Below are positions 19,951 through 27,669 of a stretch of DNA of 30,123 nucleotides, piece by piece. This DNA is from Guillardia theta CCMP2712 (lineage: Eukaryota > Cryptophyceae > Pyrenomonadales > Geminigeraceae). Location of the stretch: contig NW_005434571.1 of NCBI RefSeq assembly GCF_000315625.1, forward strand, positions 194,234-224,356, written 5' to 3'. Below the pieces are notes generated by a model, which saw only the letters and a program-made list of their open reading frames with translations, was not told where the DNA came from and ran no database searches. The stretch's first letter is position 1, and every line of letters starts with the position of its first letter. Both the position numbers and the translations under genes were made by a program.

Positions 19951-19975
19951 AGTTTACTCAAAGTTAAGTTAAAAA
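19951..19975 (-). other. A/T-rich shared motif, minus-strand copy
   Basis: On the minus strand it reads TTAACTTAACTTTGAGTAAA, nearly matching the motif at 5247-5271. It lies about 85 bp before the RT ORF but points the other way. Confidence 0.6.
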
Positions 19976-20059
19976 GCACTGCTCCTGAAAGCTCCGGAGT
20001 CCTGGCCGCGTGACTCCCGTGAAGATCCGCTCTCACTTCCATCATCACTGTGAGACATC

Positions 20060-21751
20060 ATGGCGCGGCACAAGCGGCCTGCCATCCTCCGTCATCACAG
20101 TTCTGTTGTTGATCCTCTACTGACTGGCACGCCGGGCTCGTCGTCCCACTTTCCTCACACAGGCCTTGTGTCCCAAGAGAGCTCCTCTGACTCTGAGCCA
20201 CGCTCACAGCAGGAACCCCTACGGACTCCTGACATGCTGGAAGGGCAATCTCGTTCTGCAGCGTCTCCTCCGCAGGATGACTTTGCCTCCTCCGCCGCTG
20301 GATCTGGAGGAGGTTCGGGGAACCAAAGACCTCGGAAGCAGGCAAGATTTCGCCGATCCATCTCCCAGAGGACACCCACCGATCAGCCTACGGTCAATCC
20401 TACACCCCCACCGCCCCCTCCTCAACCGGCAAATCTTTTCCCAGAAGACCCTGGCACGCAATCTAGCGCAGCGGCTTACTTTCATAATCTGCGTCCGCAA
20501 GACATGCCTTGTGGTACGTCGAATTGGCACAGAGCCCTCCCTCTCTTTGCTCAACAGGGACCACATAAGCTTCCGGCACTCCTGGCTCGTAATCCTTCCA
20601 TTACAACCATCAAACACCCCAATCGCCAGACGATTGATAAATGGAAGAGTGCGCTACAGTTTACGTTAGACCTGCTACAAGGTTACCCTGACTTGCATTG
20701 CGAGGAAGCTAAGATTATCCGGAGCTTGTGGCATTGTCTCCCACTGCTCCTGCTGAGAGTGAATCCAGTTCTTGCAATCTCGCGACAAAACCGAGATGTG
20801 AGCTACCGTATCCACCATTTCCTCCAAGGGCGGCGTTGGGAGACATTGCTGAAACTAGAAGAGGGTGTTTCCTTTGACCAAGACGGCCCAGCGGTTGGCA
20901 GCGGTGGAGATCCGCAGGATGTCACGCAGCAGCCCACGGCGGGACTAACTGGGTCGGGACGAGGCACGAGACCGCGGGCACCGCAAGGTAGGCGCCAACA
21001 ACCTAACCGTCAAAATGCAGGTCGCCCACAAGGACCTGACCGTGCGAGAGAGGGCGTGCAGCAGCCAGTGATGGAGAGCGAGCAGTTGGAGAAAAAGAAA
21101 ATCCTCTCGGCTGTTGAGCATTACCAAAATCGGGATATGAAGAAAGCTCGACAGGCGCTTGTGGGCCATGGCCTCTCCCCAGATCCATTTGAGCAGCTAT
21201 GGCAGCAAACTCGTGAGAAATTTCCGACGAGACTGGACCCCATTCCTCCAACGCTCCTAGACGCAGTCGGCTCCTCAAGGCAAATGCTAAGTGCTCAGCT
21301 CGACGATGCCATCCGAGCCGATGAACCGGCCTCATTGCTTGACAAGATTTTAGATCAGCGAGAGGTAGGGAAATTCCTGCGGCGATTCACTGCTTCCTCG
21401 GCCCCTGATCAATTTGGTTGGCGACCATTCCAGCACCTGCGACACATTCTCAGACTGCATGATGATCACAAACAGCGATACATTAACCTCATATTGAAGC
21501 CGATCGCGCTGGGAATCCCTTCGGGCGCTTTCCTCGAGGAATACACCAGAGGGGGGCGATTCATTCCTGCTGCCAAGTCAGTGGAAAAGAGCGGAATCCG
21601 ACCTATTGTGATAGGGGACCTGGAGCGAAGGATTGTGTCTAGCATCTTCTGTTGTTGTATCCATGAGGATCCGGAACCACGGATACTCGTCGGATACTCT
21701 GCCGGATATTCCCTATATAGGCGGACGCATCTCGTGCGGACGGCCTCCTGA
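20060..21751 (+). pseudogene. Truncated retroelement ORF with N-terminal part of a reverse transcriptase
   Basis: A 563-codon frame. Residues 1-130 are Ser/Pro/Gln-rich, 130-290 look globular (WKSALQFTLDLLQGYPDLHC), and 295-350 are again polar. From about residue 390 the sequence fits RT fingers: LRRFTASSAPDQFGWRPF, then GRFIPAAKSVEKSGIRPIVI and GDLERRIVSSIF, like the RPI-IGD-RR block in LINE- and DIRS-like RTs. The palm motifs with the YxDD catalytic box should follow but are absent. The last about 30 residues look like unrelated read-through, and the frame ends at the junction region. So this is probably a broken copy. The element class cannot be settled without the missing part. Confidence 0.6.
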
Positions 21752-21929
21752 ATTTCCCCCACTTGCATGCACAGTGAGTGTGGTGGTTGTGCGTAGTTTA
21801 CCTCCTAGTAAACTTAGAGACTTCTATTTCCTGCTTCTCAAGCTGCTACCGTACCTGGTAAGAGAGGGCTGGGGCGAAGACCAGCGGCAGGAGGAGCAAG
21901 TGATGCTCCCCTCTCGTTGCCTGCCGCTG
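21752..21929. other. Junction between the two truncated retroelements
   Basis: A short stretch with no convincing frame on either strand. The RT ORF stops at its left edge and the Gag ORF at its right edge, so one or two deletion or insertion breakpoints must lie in or near it. Confidence 0.5.
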
Positions 21930-23475
21930 CTACTCGTTTCCCGCACGCGTCGCGAGCGGTTGAAGAGCAGCTAAAAGCTGAACATGCTGTTCATGCTGGG
22001 TTGCCATGAGTTTCTCATGGCGCTCCTGCTGGAGGGCGACTTCGCGCTTGTACTGCTCGCAGTCCGGCTTGATGTGACCCGGTTCTTGACAGTAAAAACA
22101 ACGGATGGATTTCTGCTTGCGCTGGTTTTCTTTACCGTTGGACTTCTTCTTGTTCTGCCCACCGTTGGCTTTGGCCTTAGTGTGCGAAGAGGTCTGCGCA
22201 GCGTTAGCAGCAGCTGAGTTAGGCTGCTTAGACACTGTTAGCGGTTCACCATCGTCCAGAAGAGCTGTGATGAAAGTGACTAGGCGAGAGAACATGTCTT
22301 CTCCGTGTCCATACTGACTGCGATAAATCGTAAACCATGTGTGGATAGACGTGCGCGTCGGCGTATGCGAAAATCCCTTGATGAATTTCCGGAGTGGCTG
22401 ATCGTTGAAGTACAGGATGGCGGACCCTACCTGCGATTCGAGCGTTGCGAAGAGTGTCGTGGCGCGAGTCAAGTACGCCCAGGCGGATTCGTTGGGCTGC
22501 TGCTTGAGCTGATCAAGCTGAGTCTGATAGTTCTTGGCTTGCCGCATTGGGGCTAGACACGAACATAGATGAGTTGAAAATTCATCCCATTTAAGCTTGT
22601 TGATGGCCTCGAGACTCTTTCCGTACTTACGTTCTACCACGACCATCACTTCGTTGGTGAACAACGGCGTGATGCTCTTCACCCATTTGCGAGTTGGGAT
22701 CTCTTGAGCGATTAATTCGCGGTTGCACTGACGAAGGAATTCTTCGACAGAGCGAGGATCAGCAAAACCTTTGTACATCGGAATGCGGCTGGAATTGAAA
22801 CTCTTGGAGTTCGTTAGCACATTCACGAGAGTCCGATTGGAGAGGACTGGTTCCTGATCAGAGGATTCAGCGCTAGCTGATTCCTCAGCTGAATAGATAT
22901 CAGCGTTAGCATCTTGCAGGGTAACTTTCCGTGCGAGATGCGGGAGCTCTGGTGTTGCAGCAGCGTCGGCTGTCGCAAATTCGTCGGCAGCATTGGCGAG
23001 CATGTGGAAACGCTCGCCGGCCCTGCATGGTGTCAGCCAGGAGGGCACACATTCGACGAAGAAGGAGAAGAGCTCGGTCCTGCGCCACTGGCGAGGACAT
23101 GACGGGGTCGGATGAAAAATTTTCCGAGCTTGGCAGACGTACCGATGTTGCAGGGGAGGCTGCTCTCTGAGTTGCCTCCTCTGATCGCAGAATACTTCGC
23201 AAGGGAGTATCCCTCTTGTTTCGGGCCCGTTGATCCGCGCTAGACAGCGCTTCACGTTGTACATCTCCATCCCTATAAGTTTGAGTCAAAGATCCACTGG
23301 TCTGACTCGGAGAAAGCTGCTGCTGCTGCAGCTGCAGCCGCTCGCTCCATTCGACTTCTTCCTCAGAACTCTCTTCAGCAATTTCTGTTTGAAATGCTCC
23401 TGATTGCTTAGATCGAGGTTGAGGGCCCCTTTCCGGCTGAGGTTTCTTTCCTCCTCTTCCTTGTTTCGAGGTCAT
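21930..23475 (-). pseudogene. Retrotransposon Gag with CCHC zinc knuckle, frameshifted
   Basis: The N-terminal frame starts at ATG 23475 (MTSKQGRGGKKPQPERGPQP) and continues sensibly to about 23025. The rest of the protein lies in another frame down to 21930, so a single-base indel probably sits in the GGGCCGGC run near 23014-23025. The second part has a Gag-like helical core (FADPRSVEEFLRQCNRELIA, WVKSITPLFTNEVMVVVERK, WDEFSTHLCSCLAPMRQAKN, LTRATTLFATLESQVGSAIL). Next come a basic linker and CFYCQEPGHIKPDC, a CX2CX4HX4C knuckle that binds RNA, then a Gln/His-rich tail. Gag would package element RNA in cytoplasmic particles. No Pol follows downstream. Confidence 0.75.
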
Positions 23476-23555
23476 GAATCAACCACTTCGCTTCCAGAAT
23501 GTTGTATACACAACACAGAGATTGTCAACGACACGAGTAAAGTAAGGATGAAGAA

Positions 23556-23580
23556 GACTCAAAATTAAGTTAAGGGCCAA
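23556..23580 (-). other. A/T-rich shared motif between GC island 2 and Gag
   Basis: On the minus strand it reads CCCTTAACTTAATTTTGAGT, sharing the core TTAACTTWAYTTTGAGT with the copies at 5247 and 19951. Its place between island and ORF matches that at 5247. Confidence 0.5.
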
Positions 23581-23599
23581 CTTCACGGTGGCACTGCAC

Positions 23600-24570
23600 T
23601 ATCAGTCACTGAATCATATCAACGGCGTGACGGGCCCGGCGCCCGGGCGCCGGGCCCTGATGAGTACCGTGACGGTAACGTTGAACGGAAGGCCCAAGCC
23701 GCCCGGGGCCCGGCCGGGCCGCGGCGCGGCGCTCCCGGCCCGGCCCGAACTTCGGAACTTCCCGCCGGGCCGCCCCGGCGGGCGTGGAGCCGGGAGCCGC
23801 GCCCGGCCTCGCTCAGTCGGCCCCCGCGGCGCGGCATTACCGTTAATGATGCCCCCGGGCCGCTCGGAGCCTCCGAGAGTAGTGATCGGACGGTACTGAG
23901 TGGCCGCCGGGCCAGCCTGTGGCCTGGGGCCGCGGCCCGGCACCGTCCGAGTGACCCGGCGGCGGTACTGTAATCGTTCAAGTTGGCCGGGCCGGGCACC
24001 GGTGACCGCCCGGGCCAGGCTCAGCGGCTGCCACTGCTGGCCGCAGCCGGCCGGGCTCAGCCGGCCGGGCTTGACTCAGTGAACCGTACGGTAAGTTAGA
24101 CGCTCCGCCCGCCGGGGGCCCCGGCCCGGGCCCGCGGCCCCGGGCCGCCGGCCCCAGGCTTCGGAATTTTGGAACGGTCACTCACTGTCCCGCGCGGCCC
24201 CGGACCCCCGGGCCGGCAGAGCCCGGGCCCCGGCTGAGCAGGGCCCGGCTGGCCGCGGGCCGGGCCCCCACCGTCACGGTAACTGTGGGCCAACCGTTGG
24301 TCCGTTCAACCGCCGCCGGGCGGCCGTGAACAGTCACGTTGACGGTACGGTCCGCCGCGGCCCGGGGCCGCGCAGAGTCAATCGCCGGGCCTCGGAGCCG
24401 CCTCGGCCGCCGACTCGGAGGCGTGCCGCCCGGCCCGGCCCCTGACAGTCGGTCCGATGTTCAGCGGCCGGGCGTCCGAGCGCGGCCTCCGAGCACGGTG
24501 ACCGTTGGCGGCCGCCACCGGTGAGTCCGATCCTAGTAGGTGTGTCCTACTGGGGTCGCAGCGGCGGCCG
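23600..24570. other. GC-rich island 2, upstream of Gag
   Basis: C/G-dominated sequence with GGGCCCGG and CCGGGCC words, plus ACCGTCACGGT-type words and ACCGTACGGT at 24083-24092, which also makes up the palindrome of island 1. The sharp edges and position upstream of Gag on the minus strand suggest a retroelement 5' region or LTR. The frames across it are Pro/Gly/Arg/Ala-rich and show no domain. Confidence 0.6.
23632..23657. repeat. Perfect 26-bp palindrome
   Basis: GGGCCCGGCGCCC followed directly by its exact reverse complement, at the Gag-side edge of GC island 2. Confidence 0.9.
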
Positions 24571-24827
24571 GGGCGTGACTCATCAGCCTACGAAGAGGCC
24601 AGGGTGCAGACTTGGCGACCAGGCACGGGGGTAACTGGGGGACAGTGTGTAGACTCTAGAAAGTCATTCAGCCGTTAACCTTGTGACATGCGATCTTGAG
24701 GTGAAAGAAATAAGGCGCTTGGAATCTCACCACTACCCACCCGATGTAGCCCGTCGAGGGTAATTAAGGGGGTGAGGTTGTATTTCTGCATGATTTACAG
24801 CTATACCCCCACCCTCGCAAAAGTGCT
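24571..24827. other. Non-coding between island 2 and the Cys-rich exon
   Basis: Contains the 9-bp direct repeat GTAGACTCT at 24649-24657 and 24831-24839. An inverted pair TCAGCCGTTA / TAACGGCTGA lies at 24668-24677 and 24857-24866. No gene seen. Confidence 0.5.
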
Positions 24828-26744
24828 CTAGTAGACTCTGGAAGTAGTCCGTGCACTAACGGCTGACATTCTGCTGACGTTCTCATTCTCTACAATGACA
24901 GAGTTCGGGCGACAGCTGGTGCAAGCCTCCGGTCCGATGGTCGGCTTGTACTGCGTGGAGCTGCACTTGGTGCAGGGGCCACCGTTGGGTCCGGTGTATC
25001 CGGGCTTGCACTGACAGCTTGTTGCAGAGAGGGAGTTGACAGCGCTGATAGAGTTGGCCGGGCATTCAAGGCAGCTCGTGCCCGACTTGTAGTAGTTGGC
25101 GAGGCATTGGCAATCGGCAAAGGAGGTGCTGCCGGCCTGTGCATAGGAGTGTAGAGGGCAAGGCAAGCAGTCCTTAAAGAGCGACGATACAGTCGTCTTG
25201 TAGGTGTTTTCAGGGCACTGCACACAAGTCGGGTCGTAGTAATTGGGAAGGTACTGTCCTGCCGGGCAGCCGTTCTTCTGGCAGATTCCGTTGACGATGC
25301 TGAAGCCGGTCTGGCACTGGCAGCCCTCGACAAACATGGTTGCGGGAGAGGAGGTGGAGGCGTTGGGGCAACGGTTGCAGACGATCTCCGCGCTGACAGT
25401 TGCATAGCCCTCGGTGTTCAAAGACATGAGGACCTTGCTCACCGTTAGTTGGTAGTTGACCTCATAGACGTCAATGTTGCCGTCGAAGGAATAGATGTCG
25501 GTGCCATACTTTACCTTCATGGCACCCCCTGCAATGTCGAGAACCTTGATCCTCACGCTGGCAAACGCATTGAGCCACACGGTGCAGGAGGCGCCGGATA
25601 GCGTGAAACTGGTGGTGTAGCCGCGGTAGAGCACGCTGGAGCAGCTGCCCTCTCCAAAGACATGGATGGGGTCCGTGAAGCCGTAGTAGTTGGCAGGGCA
25701 GCCGCACCCCACCCTTGTCGGGTAGTATCCATAGTTGGTAGGGCAAGCCTGGCAGGTGTTGTCGCTGGTGGCATACTTGCCTATGGCACAGTTCTCACAC
25801 TTCCCGTTGGTCTCGATGGTGTTGTTAGAGCAAAGGCATTGAGAAATGCCCTCTGCCGCGTACTTGGAGACCCTCCCTGAAGGGCAGGGGTAGCAGAAGC
25901 CGGGTTCGGAGCCGGATCTGTAGTAATTGATGGGGCAGACTGAGCAGGCGCTGCTGTTGTAGCCCGTGTGGCCTTTGAGGCACTGGCATTGGAAGACGCT
26001 GTTGCTGTAGGGCGGAGCGTAGGAGTTCAGAGGGCAATCGATGCACTCTCTCGTGGTGAGATCGAGGTACTTGCCATTGTCGCATCCAAGACACACCCCG
26101 GGGCTTGCCTCATAGGCGTAGTCCGCACACAACACGCAGGTCTCTACGGTAAAGACCCCCTGCACTGCCGAGGTGTAGTTCTGAGGGCAAGTCCCAAGGT
26201 CGTACATCTGGCACTGGATGTCCTGTGTGAAAGTGCAGTCGGCCACCTTCTGATAGCCAAAGGGGCAGGAGGCAGAGCAGGGGTTGCACCTGACATTCTG
26301 AGTGTCCGAGCATTCTGAGACGCGGTAGTGGTTGGCGGGACAGGCAGCACAGTCCTTGCACAGCGTGTTGTTGTACTGGCTGCAAGGGGAGGCAAGGTAC
26401 TGGTTTGGACCGCAGGCAGAGCACGACTTGCATACGAGGTCCTGATAAGGGTTGCAGGGAGACGCAATATATTCCGTGGGCAGGCAGCTAGACTTGCAGG
26501 GGATGCAGTAGGTGTCATCGTACCTTTGGCTCCCCTTGCCACAGGGCCTGAAGGGGTCAGCAAAGAAGCCATTGTCGCAGATGGAGCACTGCTTGCAGGT
26601 GTTGATGAATGTCTCACAGATGGAGAAGTGATTGTCAGGGCACTGCAGACAGTCTACGCATACCGTGTCCTTATTGGCGTTGCAAACCTCCGCCAGCCCC
26701 TTGTTATCCTTTTTGCTGCAGCCCTTGCACAGGACTGCATTCAA
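24828..26744 (-). CDS. Large Cys-rich exon, TNFR/GCC2-GCC3-like repeats, partial gene
   Basis: A 638-codon frame, intronless, with no ATG at its start: the first codon is TTG, and a stop lies about 57 bp upstream with no Met between. It is therefore best read as an internal or truncated exon. Residues 1-200 hold about 30-residue TNFR-like units (CKSCSACGPNQYLASPC, CKDCAACPANHYRVSEC). Residues 200-350 are GCC2/GCC3-like (CLGCDNGKYLDLTTRECIDC, CYPCPSGRVSKYAAEGISQC). About 368-455 is a Cys-poor segment (SVRIKVLDIAGGAMKVKYGT), probably beta-rich. Cys repeats resume to about 620 (CPENTYKTTVSSLFKDCLPC). The last about 20 residues (SRMSAVSARTTSRVY) are unlike the rest and may be read-through past a donor at AAC|GTCAG. 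No signal peptide or membrane helix is in this frame. Probably part of an extracellular receptor-like protein. Confidence 0.65.
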   Translation of the reverse strand: MNAVLCKGCSKKDNKGLAEVCNANKDTVCVDCLQCPDNHFSICETFINTCKQCSICDNGFFADPFRPCGKGSQRYDDTYCIPCKSSCLPTEYIASPCNPYQDLVCKSCSACGPNQYLASPCSQYNNTLCKDCAACPANHYRVSECSDTQNVRCNPCSASCPFGYQKVADCTFTQDIQCQMYDLGTCPQNYTSAVQGVFTVETCVLCADYAYEASPGVCLGCDNGKYLDLTTRECIDCPLNSYAPPYSNSVFQCQCLKGHTGYNSSACSVCPINYYRSGSEPGFCYPCPSGRVSKYAAEGISQCLCSNNTIETNGKCENCAIGKYATSDNTCQACPTNYGYYPTRVGCGCPANYYGFTDPIHVFGEGSCSSVLYRGYTTSFTLSGASCTVWLNAFASVRIKVLDIAGGAMKVKYGTDIYSFDGNIDVYEVNYQLTVSKVLMSLNTEGYATVSAEIVCNRCPNASTSSPATMFVEGCQCQTGFSIVNGICQKNGCPAGQYLPNYYDPTCVQCPENTYKTTVSSLFKDCLPCPLHSYAQAGSTSFADCQCLANYYKSGTSCLECPANSISAVNSLSATSCQCKPGYTGPNGGPCTKCSSTQYKPTIGPEACTSCRPNSVIVENENVSRMSAVSARTTSRVY

Positions 26745-27164
26745 GCTGCTCCCAAGTACCAGGAGGTGTCGAGACAGTCCTCGACGTCGAGCGCGAGCTC
26801 AGTTGCGTCAGAGTTACAACCAGCATGCCCAAAGACGGATCAGAGCTCGAACACATCCCATTCCAGCTTGCAGATCGACTTTGAGGAGCAACAAACTGCT
26901 GCTCAGCCTAAGGATTGCGAGCCGGAATCTTGCTCAACAGTGCAGCCGTACTATCTTCGCTTGAAAGATTTCAAGAACATCCGCCGAGGATGTCAGACTA
27001 CACCGAAAAGTGCCGATGAAATGACGTCATTCGTTTTGGAGAACATCACGACAGTTAAGAATAGGCTAGACAATCGCAGGTCCTCGTCTTATCCACTGCT
27101 GCGCAAGAAATCATGGACGGTTGACTCGGACATACTTTTCTTGCCAAACATGCGCACCGTGTAA
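26733..27164 (+). CDS. Terminal exon of an unrecognised gene (partial)
   Basis: A strong acceptor (TTATCCTTTTTGCTGCAG, then CCCTTGCACAG) precedes an open frame of 143 codons. It runs QAAPKYQEVSRQSSTSSASS, then YYLRLKDFKNIRRGCQTTPK, ending WTVDSDILFLPNMRTV. Codon use and composition look real, but there is no domain. Upstream of 26733 the same frame is only the antisense shadow of the Cys-rich exon. The 5' part is therefore either spliced in from further left or lost at a breakpoint. If ATG 27019 is used, only 48 residues remain. Confidence 0.45.
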   Translation, partial: DCIQAAPKYQEVSRQSSTSSASSVASELQPACPKTDQSSNTSHSSLQIDFEEQQTAAQPKDCEPESCSTVQPYYLRLKDFKNIRRGCQTTPKSADEMTSFVLENITTVKNRLDNRRSSSYPLLRKKSWTVDSDILFLPNMRTV

Positions 27165-27669
27165 AATGTCGCGTAGTAAGAAGCATAGTTTGCATGTATT
27201 CTTGTTTGTAAATATATGTTTGTCCTTCTCAAAGATTGTTTTCTGCCTAGTATCTTGTCCATACGTGCAGTTTCCTCTCTACGAGATTTCGTTGTGAAAA
27301 TATCTTTCTACGTCATCAGCAGTAATCAAGGAGTCTCATAGAGTATCATTTGAAATGGCTGGTGTGTTCTCGGCAGCAGCTGCGGTCTCCATTAAAAGTT
27401 GCTATCACAACAGAAGGGGGAAAGCATGAAACAAACCACCGATGAAACAAACCAGTCAGAAAGATTTGCAACATGTGAACAAAACCATTGCTGCTCGTCT
27501 CTCAGACTCTTGATGCTACATCAGCCCGTTGACCTTGTCTTTCAGACGATTTATTAGAAGGTTGATATCAGGTCCTAGAATAACTGTCACTCTCAATGTC
27601 TTTCACGTCCTCTGTTCTCCTCCTGGCAACCCATGTCAAGCAGCAGCGCCAAGTGGTGTCGCTCGCCCC
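27165..27669. other. Between convergent genes, non-coding
   Basis: No exon supported. An A/T-rich TGTAAATATATG stretch at about 27208 may be near a 3' end of the + strand gene. The 3' UTR of the helicase-like gene enters from the right. Confidence 0.45.

Larger units (their letters stand above)
19189..20059. other. Non-coding flank of the retroelement cluster
   Basis: No exon recognised. It contains GTACCCC/GGGGTAC words (19505, 19862, 19906), G-rich runs at 19750-19770 and the A/T motif at 19951-19975. The last 100 bp lead into the RT-type ORF. Confidence 0.5.
20060..24580. mobile_element. Retroelement cluster (two truncated elements, convergent)
   Basis: A + strand ORF with reverse-transcriptase-like sequence ends at 21751, and a minus-strand Gag ORF ends at 21930. 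Each has its 5' part on the outside, and the two break off facing each other. Neither has a protease, integrase or RT catalytic YxDD box in the window. GC island 2 lies upstream of Gag where a 5' LTR or leader would be expected. No long terminal direct repeats were found by eye. Outer limits are approximate. Confidence 0.6.

Noticed and set aside
20155-20669. Alternative ORFs on both strands within the RT-type ORF
   Set aside because: Shorter than and overlapping the 563-codon frame, without RT or Gag motifs.
23588-24524. Several Pro/Gly/Arg/Ala ORFs in GC island 2
   Set aside because: Long frames are expected in very GC-rich DNA because stop codons are rare; no domain or splice pattern.
26328-26732. 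Plus-strand frame upstream of the 26733 exon
   Set aside because: It is the exact antisense of the Cys-rich exon and lacks any domain of its own.
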